A stretch of DNA of 64,000 nucleotides. It comes from Narthecium ossifragum. Its lineage: Eukaryota; Streptophyta; Magnoliopsida; Dioscoreales; Nartheciaceae. Of the stretch, positions 47,449 to 57,700 are shown piece after piece. Position 1 is the stretch's first letter. The number at the start of each line of letters is the position of its first letter. Made by a program: the position numbers and the translations under genes. Below the pieces are notes generated by a model that was not told the DNA's origin, ran no database searches, and saw only the letters and a list, made by a program, of their open reading frames with translations. The DNA is taken from the NCBI GenBank assembly GCA_963920575.1, contig OY986964.1, forward strand, positions 34,889,825-34,953,824, read 5' to 3'.

Positions 47449-48774
47449 TGGTGTGAATAAGATGGCGAAGACGGGGTACCGCGAAGGAGATGAGAAATCG
47501 AAACGGGAAGAAAGAGAGACGGGAGATTGTCTCGATACCCCGGAGAACGGAAGCCACTGATGTGAGGCACGTCGCACGCGTGTTATCCCTGAGACACAGT
47601 CATCCACCGCCCAAATCCCCTCGAGATCGTGTTCGCCCCCTGGTCCTTGATCACGAGCCAAGTTGGCAGCGCGTGACGCTGTCTCACGGAAATCACGGTA
47701 GGACCTGTTCCACGAGTTTCACAAGAACACGGGTGACTCCTCTGCCTCGGGCCTCGGGCCTCGGGCCTCGGCCAGCCGGCCAGGGCCGAAGGAGGTCAAC
47801 TGGCACGAGTCCTTCGATCGTGCGGGCGATGGGGACTGCTGACGTGGCACGCCTCACAGTTCCTTTTGGACTCCCCGCCGGCCCCGGAGCAGAAAAGACG
47901 CACGTGCGGGTGTTGTTCCACTCGGCGTTTTCTCGACGCGGTAATCACCATCGTCTCGGTACGAGATATTGGGACTTGAGTCGGGCGACCACTGGGTGGG
48001 ATTACCGTATCGTTAGGTCCGTGGCTGATCATGGATTATTAGGAACGTTGATGAGAGAGTGACATCCCATACAACGGATGCTAACCGTGGAAAAATGTTC
48101 ACAAAGGTGTGGGGGGCCATGCGAATCACGTAACGGTCATGGGGCCAGGGAAGAGGTTCTATGATTCGAATATTCCGGCGGCGAGTGGCAAAAGATCGTC
48201 AATTTCCAGGATATATTATAATTGCCAGCACGTCGGATCCGGAATCATGTTTGGGCTTGGGCCGTGTTTGGGCAGTACCCATAAAAAAGGTTGTAGCCAG
48301 CCTTGGGCCAACGAGCATCATGCCGGCCCTCACATTTACGGCTAATCTGTTTGCCTGCCCTCAGATTTACAGCCAATCTGTTTGCCTAACAACATCTTCA
48401 GCGTATCATTGGATTTAATACTTTCCTCTCGTCACTTGAGCAGCATGCACCGGGTCACGCTACGGAATCTATGACTTGCTATATCAAGTGCATTTTAGTT
48501 TTATCCAATTGGGTGTTTTGTACTCGTTTTAGAATCAGGTAATGCATTGTCGGAACTCCCTTTTGTCCTTTCACGACCGGATTTGGCACCGGATATAGCC
48601 TCCACCCTCGTTACAAACCCCGGGCCTACCCTAAATCTACCCTCCACCCTTATTGGCCAACAACAAGTGATACCGTGTTGGTGGCCAACCAGACCTCATT
48701 GGCCTCCACCCTTGTTATAATCCGGTCGCCGAACAGCCCCTCTATGTGAAAGGATTGTGCTTAGTTTTTATGTC
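47449..48774. other. RKP promoter region and GC-rich spacer
   Basis: The first few hundred bases upstream of the RKP leader should hold its promoter. A GC-rich part (47560-47930) contains a short GGGCCTC/CTCGGGC tandem (near 47745-47775). A 190-codon plus-strand frame (47490-48062) is Arg-rich, lacks family features and is rejected as a gene. From 48540 the DNA has CCTCCACCCT and GGCACCGG words repeated a few times. Confidence 0.4.
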
Positions 48775-49080
48775 TTTAATAACCGGATAAGGGTTGGGCC
48801 CTTCCTCACATGTAAAGTACAATGGCTTCCATCCACTAAGCCCCTTTTTTGGCGTATAAGTACCCATATATATTTGCTGATTTCCACTTTTCATGCTGTT
48901 GATTTACATGTCGATCGAGATTTGAAGTGCCACGACTGAGTTTGTTGCGTTGTGCTCTATTTCCACCTTTGGACCGTTGATTTACAATATGACGGTCAAG
49001 ATTTTACAATGTTGCGATAGAGTGTGTTGCGCTATATTATATATTTTATGTGTGGGAGTGTATACTATCAGAAAACTTTA

Positions 49081-49231
49081 GGGTCCGTTTGGATTAATGA
49101 TAGGGTAAGTTTGTATATTGGATAAAGTAAAAGTTATGCGAGCATTAAAGATAGTTACGTAAGATTATGGATAAAGTGTTTGAATGCATAAATGGGGTTT
49201 ATGCATACTTATCCTCAATCCAAACGGGCCC
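49081..49231. mobile_element. Tourist-like MITE, 151 bp, TTA duplication
   Basis: The terminal inverted repeats are GGGTCCGTTTGGATT and AATCCAAACGGGCCC. The flanks are TTA at 49078-49080 and 49232-49234, a perfect 3-bp duplication. The internal word AAAGTTATGCGAGCATTAAA is shared with the cluster at 16179-16513, so both belong to one family. Confidence 0.9.
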
Positions 49232-49342
49232 TTAATAATAAGGGTATAATAGATGGGCCCTGTTTATATGTAAAATACAATGGCTTTCATCCTCCGAGCC
49301 CCTTTCTTTTGACATATATGTAGATCTCATTATATCTCTTAA

Positions 49343-49557
49343 CCTATGTTTGGTTGGGGTTAAGAAATTGGGTTAAGGGGGTTACCCTCATTTTTACACC
49401 AAATATCAAAACAATGATTACGGGGTTACTACTATTTCACCTATCACATTCCTCTCTACTTTTTATTACCCCCATTTTTTACCCTCACTTTTTCTAACCC
49501 CATATTCCCCTTAACCCCCTTAACCCCACTTTTCCTTAACCCCGTACCAAACGGAGG
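49343..49557. mobile_element. MITE-like element with CCTATGTTTGG / CCAAACGGAGG ends
   Basis: The left end CCTATGTTTGGTTGGGGTTA is inverted and complementary to the right end (complement CCTCCGTTTGGTACGGGGTT). The interior is rich in TTAACCCC and ACCCCCAT runs. No matching target-site duplication is visible, so the family is unclear. It interrupts the second tandem unit. Confidence 0.65.
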
Positions 49558-49758
49558 CTGAAGATTTCCGCATTTCGATCGTTGATCTACAACCCGATGG
49601 TCGAGATTTTGCAATACAATGATTGGGTGTGTTGCGGGACACTCCACGTGTGATATATACCGGGTTATTATGATAGAAAACGGAAAATTTTAATATTGGG
49701 ATAGGGGAGGGGCCCGTTCTAGTAAAATACAATGGCTTTTATCAGCTGAGCTATATGA

Positions 49759-51368
49759 GAGTTTTTTTCTTTTAAAATCCATTCCACTTTCAAATTTACA
49801 AAACCAATCCACTTTTATGTTTGTTTACATGATAAGTCAATTTTATTTTTTTAGGACAAAAATGCCCCTCCTTCATTCTCTCTCCCGCCGCCCTCGCTCT
49901 CTCTCTCCCACTCGACCTCGCTCTCTCTCCCAGATCCAGCGCCACCGCCATGAATGTGCCCTTCCTCCATTCTCTCTCCGGCCGGCGTTGCTCTCTCTCC
50001 CCCCCGACCTCGCTCTCTCTCCCAGATCCAGCGCCGCCATGGATGTGCCCTTCCTCCATTCTCTCTCCCGCCGGCCTCGCTCTCTCTCCCAGATCCAGCG
50101 CCGCCATGGATGGAGTCTCTCAGGTCCAGGAGTCGTGCCGGCCGTCATCCTCTGCCCCGGCTCAACATCGATCTTGAGGATCCTCAGGCTCGATCTTGAG
50201 GACATCGGTGCCGGGATGAGATCGAGGGAGCTCAAGCTCGATGATGTCCAAGCTGGGAGGAAGTTGAGGAAGCTCGAGCTCGATCTTGAAGATGTCGACG
50301 CCGGGATGAAGTCGAGGGAGCTCGAGCCTGATCTTGCGAAGGTCGGCGCCGGGATGATGTCGAAGGATCTCAAGCTCGAAAATGTCAGCGCCGGGATGAT
50401 GTCAAGCTAGCAGATGTGTAGATGTTTTGGACCACCGACGACGGAATAGAGCTGATGACCTTGGTGACCACGGCGACATCGGTCTCGACATCCGAGGTGA
50501 AGCTTCGACCTCTGTTTTATCGGAGTCCTCGACGACCTCGGCAACTACCGGACGAACCCCGACCCTAGCACAGTCGGTGACCTCGGAGAAGCCCAACCTC
50601 AGCAACCTTGGCAAAGACCGACCTCGGAGCCTTCGGCGACCTCGACGATCTAGGAAAAACCCAACGTCTGCGGAGGCCGACCTTGGAACCCTCGGCGCCC
50701 TCGACGACCCCGGCGAGGCAGAGGAGATCTGGAACGAAGCAGGGGACCCCGCCGAGGTAGAGGACAAAGCAGGGGACCCCGCCGAGGCAGAGGAGATCCG
50801 GAACGGTGGCGGTTGTTGGAGGTGGATCACGGCGAACGCAGGCTTGATTGAGGCGTCCGCACGCGACCCTCGACGTCGCCCTCGCCCTCGCCGTCGACCT
50901 CGCCCTCGGCCTCGGCCTCGGCCTCTCTCTCTCCACCCGAGGTGCGGCGCATGGATCGCTGGAGTGAGTACTCCGTGGCATGCCACGGAGTGAGAGAGTA
51001 TGTACTCTCTCTTCATGCATGCCACAGAGTGAACTCCTCTCTCTTCATGCATGCCACCTGCGTGCTCAGCGATCCATGCGCCGCCCGAAAGGAGGGGATC
51101 ATGGGTGGATAAGGAGGTAGGTCGCCTGCCACTGCCCACGTGCGGACGCTCGACGACGACGAGCGTTGGAAGGAGGGGCTGGGGAAGGTGGGGAGCGCCG
51201 GAAGGAGGGGTTGGGGAGGGTGGGGATGGAGGGGTCACGGCTATTAGCTTAGGAGGAAGGATATTTTTGTCCTAAAAAAAAAGATTTTGACTTATCACGT
51301 AAATAAACACAAAAATGTACTGATTTTATAAATTCGAAAGTAAAATGGATTTTTTTATAAAAAAACTC
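49759..51368. mobile_element. Non-autonomous Mutator-like element (MULE), 1,610 bp
   Basis: Both ends start GAGTTTTTTT and are inverted copies over about 106 bp, with 15 mismatches by eye in the first 80 positions; both reach GATAAGTCAA and AGGACAAAAAT. The element is bounded by a perfect 9-bp target-site duplication, GCTATATGA, at 49750-49758 and 51369-51377, the Mutator hallmark. There is no transposase. The GC-rich interior differs sharply from its surroundings, as in Pack-MULEs that carry host sequence, and holds internal tandem repeats (50030-50110, 50188-50405), an open frame of 197 codons (49817-50410) and nested palindromes near 50944-51084. I cannot name a captured gene. Confidence 0.9.
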
Positions 51369-51639
51369 GCTATATGATGAATCTGATAGTTTATATGTAA
51401 ATATGAAAAGTCTAGTGATCCGACGGTCAGGATTTTGCTGTGGTGAGATTCGTTGTGTTGCGTCTATTAATTACGATTTGTATGTAGAGAAGACACTCGG
51501 ACGGAAAATGGAAAACTTTAATACCGGGATAAGGGGTGGGCCCCTCCTCACCACGGCTCCCAGACACCTTTGTAACAAACCGGCTCACGTGTCGCGTTTG
51601 CCTCGCACCTTGTCCAGAGACGACAGTATACCTGGTGAG

Positions 51640-51794
51640 CTCACCTACAAATAACCCTCTCTCTCTCCCCCCTCTGTTTTCCCTTCCCCCTTCAAATTCG
51701 AAAGAGGCCGCGTTCCCTTCACGCAGACCTCGACCCTAGTTGTCCACGCCATCCTCCATCTAAACCCTAACCCTAGATCTCCTCGTCATACCGT
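51640..51794 (+). promoter_or_regulatory. Leader of the HIT4-like gene with CT run and telo-box
   Basis: CTCTCTCTCTC-rich DNA at 51657-51680 is followed by AAACCCTAA at 51762-51770 (context CTAAACCCTAACCCTAG), a telo-box often found near start sites of plant ribosomal and nucleolar genes. The ATG is 24 bp later. The start site is not defined. Confidence 0.45.
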
Positions 51795-54700
51795 ATGAGG
51801 CGGCCCAAGGCGGGTTCGGCAGCCAGCAAGAAGAAGGGGCTGGCCAAAAAGGACGAAGGCAGCAGTGGGGAAGCGGTCGCGCCAGCGCCAGCGCCGGCAC
51901 CAGCAGCCGCTGAAGGTCGCGTCACCCGGAAGTCGACGAGGAAGGTTACTAAGAGCGCCGCTGTATCCTCGCCGAGAGCGAAGCGGGCGAAGCGGGCGAA
52001 GACCGCGGCCGCTCCGAAGCCCAAACCGGAGCCCGAGTATTTCGGCGAGACGAGGAACCTGGTTCGACTCACCATTTCCTTTAGGTTTCTTTTCCTTATA
52101 TTTTCGCGTTGGTTTGCGGTCCTATAGATGTTTAGGGTTTCTTTAGCGTGGAATAGGTGGAATATTGGCGAATTTGATGTCGAAATATGCTACTTGTGTC
52201 CGGATGCGTGTATATTGTAGGACGGGATTTGTTTATCCTGTGGAATTTGGATTTTTTGGTTCTTGTTTTCCTCCTATTTAGCTAATAATAATGACCTTGC
52301 AATCACACGGACTTTTTTATTTTTTAAACCTCTTAAGTTTTATCTCTCAAACTTATCTTCCGAGTACTAAATTATTTCCAACTTCTTGATATTGTGATTC
52401 TTCATGACCTAGCTCTATTATTGCAAGTTTCACATTGGATGTGTTGTTGTACATTTTTCCTTTGTTTCAATTGTCTTCTTCAGATTTTCTTAATGTGACA
52501 TTGTGCTGCATCTGGCTGAATCTCAGTTTCTGGTTTGTAGGAGGATCTCTGGCAAGCAGCATTTCCCGTGGGAACTGAGGTTGGATTGGAGATTCTTTTT
52601 GGATACTCCTTGTGGTTATTCTTGAAGCTATGACTAATAAAATCATCTACATCTCTTTAAGATCTCAGCTATCAAACTGATAGCCACCAACTTTTGGTTT
52701 ATTGTGGCTGATGACTTCTTTGGTATCATTGATTCTCACAAGAGCTCTTTGTTTATTATAATGGCAGTGGGAAAACATGGATAAGATTCTGGAGATCAAT
52801 TGGAACTTTTTAAACCTGGAGGTACTAGAATACGATTCTTTTGAATTTTCATCCTTGGAACAAATTCATCCTAATGACTTGATCTTTTTTTCCCTCAATT
52901 TTTGTTAAGCAGAAAGCGTTAGAGGAGGGTGGAGAACTCCATGGAAAGACAGTTTACTTGTTTGGCTGTACTGAGCGTAAGTGGGCTACTTAGTGTGTAC
53001 ATACATCATACTGTTTGTTGCTTCCTTTATTTCTAGTTATATGTTCATAGAACTGTCGAGGTTAAATAGGTATGGTTGCCCTTATTGATGTGAACGTTTT
53101 TCAAGCTACTTCTATTATCCATAAACTCTGCATTCAGTTTCTTTTTGTGTATATCCCTTACACATTGTGTTCAGTTGGTTGCTTAATACTTTTCCAGCTT
53201 ATAATTTGTGTGCTCATTTAATTATGCTATTATTACCATCCAATCACTCTTTATTCTTTTATGCTTTGCAGCACAGCTGCTGGTTGTAAATGGGGAGCAG
53301 AAGGTCACACTTATCCCTATTGTGGTGGCGGTGAGATAGTCCAGCATTTCTACTCTTTTTCCTCTCCTACTGCGATCAATTTTGGAAAAAAATAAGTGGT
53401 TTTTGTCTATATACCCTTCCAAATGGTGATATTTGTCTCAATACCCCTCTAAAGTTTGAAATTGTCTCTATACCCTTACAATATAGACAATTTCAAACTT
53501 TAGAGTGGTATTGAGACAAATATCACCATTTGGAAGGGTAATGTAAAGCATAATCTCAAAAAATAAATTGGCTCATTGTCCTGTAAGCCGAAACATTTAT
53601 GAATCCCTTTGGAGGCATCAAAAGGATTTGTTAGTCCAGCACCATAATTCTTTAACTCATGTTGTTCTGGTATTCGCAATTCTTGAATGAATTATACATT
53701 GTTCTGGTATCCGTGTTTCTTGAATGAATTATACATACATCAACTGCACTTCTGTCCATAATAGTCCCAAACTGTAACCATTGTTTTATTTTACGCTTAG
53801 TACGTTCAAGTAAAACAAGATATTTGCTTAACTTAAAGTGGCACCACAGGTTATTAAACTGGGTTAGATCGCTTGGAATAAACATGCGACTGCTCCTGAA
53901 AGTGCCCACTTCTATCCTGAATATGTCCTTTAAGCCATAGACTGATTCGAACATCTCTGGAAACATTTTTGGCCTTAAATACTATAAGATTGTCTGGGTA
54001 ACTCATTTATGAGTGTCTTAATGGATATATATACTGGTATATAAAGAATGGGTGGTGTCTATCAAGTCACTCCTTGCAGAGAATATTATTGTATCACTTC
54101 ATGCCTAGAAAGCAGGGACACGGACACGAGACAAATAAGATATGACAAAGACACGCCGACATGGCTATTTTTGTAAAATGCAGGACATGACAAGGCCATG
54201 ACACATAGAAAAGAAACTTTTTAATGTCATATGTACAAGAATATATCATGGAAAGATATATGACTAAATAAAGTATAAAAATTATGTACTTTTTCTCTTA
54301 AAAGTTGATAGTGACCATCGATCAATGCATCAATTTGGCATTATTTGCCGGACCTTAAGATTCTAAGGTTAGGGCTTTAAATTGTGCAAGAAGGGAAAGA
54401 ACATGAGTCACTTTTAAATCTGGTGTTGTCTCTAGACTTCACACCTAGTAGAGAAGACGACATGGGTTGTGTTGTTGTGCATCCATAGTTTGTCTGTCCC
54501 ATGATGGACCTTAAAAAGAAAAGAAGACATGCTGGGATCTTAGTATATTCGGCATTGTAAGAGTGGGAGAGCCTATGACCTAACTTTCACATGCTGAAGC
54601 TAGGCATGTGCTCTGCAATACAAATAAAAAGGCAGCAAAAGCCAGTTAGCTGATCAAAATTCAAGGAGCCAAGTCTTAAACACTTGTAAGAGCATAGTCT

Positions 54701-57700
54701 TCAAGCGCTTGGAGTGGACTGCGCTCTTATGAGTGTTTGCCTGGGTCGTGGGTCGAATTGGCATGTGGTACCAGGATGAGCGCGGGGTGTGGTACTTTCT
54801 TCTGTACGCAGTACGATGAAGGTAGACGTAGTTGGTGTGCTAAATTGGGTTGTAGTTAGTTGGTTCACTAAATCGGGTCGTGGTTTGCTTTACAACACTC
54901 TTCGGATGGCTTTCATGGTTTGGTATAGTTTTGCCTATTGTTAGTAATTGGCGCATATTGTCCTATATCGTCGGCATCTAAGGTAAAAATATGGTATTGG
55001 GTCATTTCCAAGTCCAATTTAAGACCTCTTCTTGGTTGGGTGGGCAACAAGGACGAATCTCTCAGGAGGCACCTAAGGTTGGCTGAAATCGTCCAATATT
55101 CCAAGGCTTCCTGGAAAGATGAATTTGTTTGGAAAGTAGCAATTTGTATCTTCCAAGTCTCCTATTTAAAAATCAATTTGTTTGGGAACCACCAATCTAC
55201 AACAATCTTTATAGGAGAGATCATGCAACCCTTATCTCTTTATAGAATAGCTGTAGCCCCTCTACGGAAAATGGCAGCCTCATAACTGGATTACCCTCGT
55301 TGGGAAAGTGGCAGCCTCTATTCTATATGGGATCGCTCTTGATGGTGATCTGGTTCGCGCCCCTGGTAACCCTGCTTGAGACTTCGTTTATGTGATAGTC
55401 AACATTTACAGGAAATGGATAATTCAGTTTATAGTTTATGTATAATATGGCAATAAAAGATTATATTATATATAGCAAGTTCTGTATTAAACTACCATTT
55501 AGACATGACAATGTCCTGATGATTGTTAAAAAAAAGGATACATTAACAAGTCCTATACAACCAGCAAGAATGAACACAGAGTTTCCAATGTTCATAAAGC
55601 CACAGCGAATAATAAGGAAAACTTGGTTGTCATAAATATACAACTGGGGTTGTCAACGAGTTAATATGGAGCATGCTGGGTCCTGTTCGCTATCAGCTCG
55701 CTAAGTATAGAGCTCAAATTCAGCTCATTATCATCTCATTGTCGTTCCGAGCAAGTTAAAATAGAGCTGACATTGATATCAAGCTGTAACTGACATAGAA
55801 AGAGGAGGGATGTTAGATAGGTGGCTTCTGGTCTTGCTGATGCTCATCGTTGTAAGAAATAATGATTGTGTCAACATGCTGATGTGAATCAAGCTAGAAC
55901 CAGCTCAAATTTGATTGGTTCAAGTTGAGTTAGCTCTAATTTGGATCGACTCAAGTTGAGAAACACAAGCTAGGGTTTTCACTTTTTATCACAAGGAGAA
56001 GCCAGAGTTAAGAATCTTGGGGGTAGAGACTTGTGAGGACTTTAGGAGTGTGACTAGGGTTTTCTATGATCCTTAAGAATAAAGCAAACCTTTTATAGTA
56101 AGGCTCAAGCCGCTTAACGATCTTACTGTTTATATCAAGATCTAATGGGCGAGATCTCTAACTAAGATTTCACAGAAATAATTTAGAAAAGTCACTCTAC
56201 AAAGATAGATACCATTAATGAATTCAATAAATACACGTTAATGAAGAAATATTTATCGAGCTGGATCGAGCCGATACAGATTGAGCTAACCTCTTCTTCG
56301 TTATGAGGTCGATAAAGCTTGTTATAATAACAATCAACCTGCTATCGATCTCGGGATCAAGCTGGTAATAGATGATATTTAGGTTGTGGGCTGGATTGCA
56401 GACCCTATGTAGAACCAAATTGGTTCACCCCCTTGCTGAGCCATTCGACCCTATTTGAACCTGCCCACGTGGCTTGCCCTTGTAGTTATAGCTCCTAAAT
56501 GTTTAATAGTTGTCCCATATCCATTTAACTATCCAAATATAATGGTTTGCTGCTAAGTGCCTTCATTGTACATTGTTCTTCATACTTTCTATGTTTATGC
56601 TAATTGCCTTTAGCATGCTCACTTTTTCTAATAGAATGGAGTATGGCAGTTTGCTTCCAAGTTCACATGAAGATTCCGTTTATGGACATATACCCATGGC
56701 GGGAGATGTCCAATATGGATGCCGCGCAGAGCATAATCATCTACCATACAGTTGCACTTAAGATCAATACGCTAATCTTGAAAATAGTCATAAATCATGT
56801 CCACTGATCCTTAATTATGTTTTGATCTGATGCTTTAGAGGTTTATATAAGTTGCTATCCTTTAATATTGCTCTGCACTTGTGATTGTTGGTTAGTTTAC
56901 TGGTGCCTTATGTTTCGGCTTTCATCTGCAGGTGGCCTCACCTATCCCTCCATCTGACAAAATAGGCATAAAATCTGTGCAAAAGGAAACTGAAGAAATA
57001 TTACCAATGAAGGCAATGAAGATGGATTGGGTGCCGTATGTTCCACTAGAAAACAGGTGTGGTTTACACATAGATGCAGCTGTTTCTTTTTAGTACAGAC
57101 TGATGTTACATGAGATGTCCTTGGTTAGATGTGCTCCCTAATTGACTTTTACTCGGTTTGCAGGCAAAGTCAAGTGGATCGATTGACTACTAAAATTTTC
57201 ACCATGGGCTGTACTCAGAGAAGGTACTGTTTGACTGTCGATGTTATTTTGCTTCCCTAAATGTTTATCGCATTTTGGGACTGTATGCTGTAATACACAA
57301 ATATTCGTCATAGTTGTTCTGTGGATTGTATTGAAATGATAGGATTCCCTCTTTGTTATCTTTGTGTTTTTTTGGGAGGTAATGACATGGAACCCTTGTC
57401 TGATAGAGGAAAGATTCTTGTCATAACATTATCATAGTTGATTAAACAGGATGGTCCATTTTTGGCTTTTTTGTATATGCTCCTTCGCTCATCTTTTGGC
57501 TGGAACCACTGACGGGCATATCCTTTGAGATCTAGATTCAAGTCTAACCTGTTATCATGACTACATCATTTTTCTGGCTAGGCATGGCGAAAGTGTTTAG
57601 GCATGAGTGTTAAGTTTTATCAATATTGTCCAGATGATTTTGTAGATATTGAAGACATTAATATGAATTGATAAGTGTCAAAATACATATGGTTATATAA

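Larger units (their letters stand above)
48775..51545. repeat. Diverged tandem units, each interrupted by a transposon
   Basis: A unit of about 210-300 bp, after removing insertions, repeats three times and begins a fourth. It starts with a GGATAAGGG(G)TGGGCCC-type word (GGGCCC at 48796, 49255, 49710 and 51538), then TAAAATACAATGGCTTT, AGCCCCTTT, CGTTGATTTACAA, GACGGTCAAGATTTTACAAT, GTGTGTTGCG and GAAAACTTTAATA. Unit 1 is cut by the MITE at 49081-49231, unit 2 by the element at 49343-49557 and unit 3 by the MULE at 49759-51368. The fourth start lies in the HIT4-like promoter. Confidence 0.75.

Noticed and set aside
47490..48062. 190-codon open frame on the plus strand upstream of RKP
   Set aside because: Arg- and Ser-rich composition, no recognisable motif, no splice partners and no codon pattern; GC-rich promoter DNA explains the open frame.
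54690..54790. Possible tRNA-derived SINE (GGGTCGAATT word)
   Set aside because: No A box at the proper distance, no A-tail and no flanking duplication seen.
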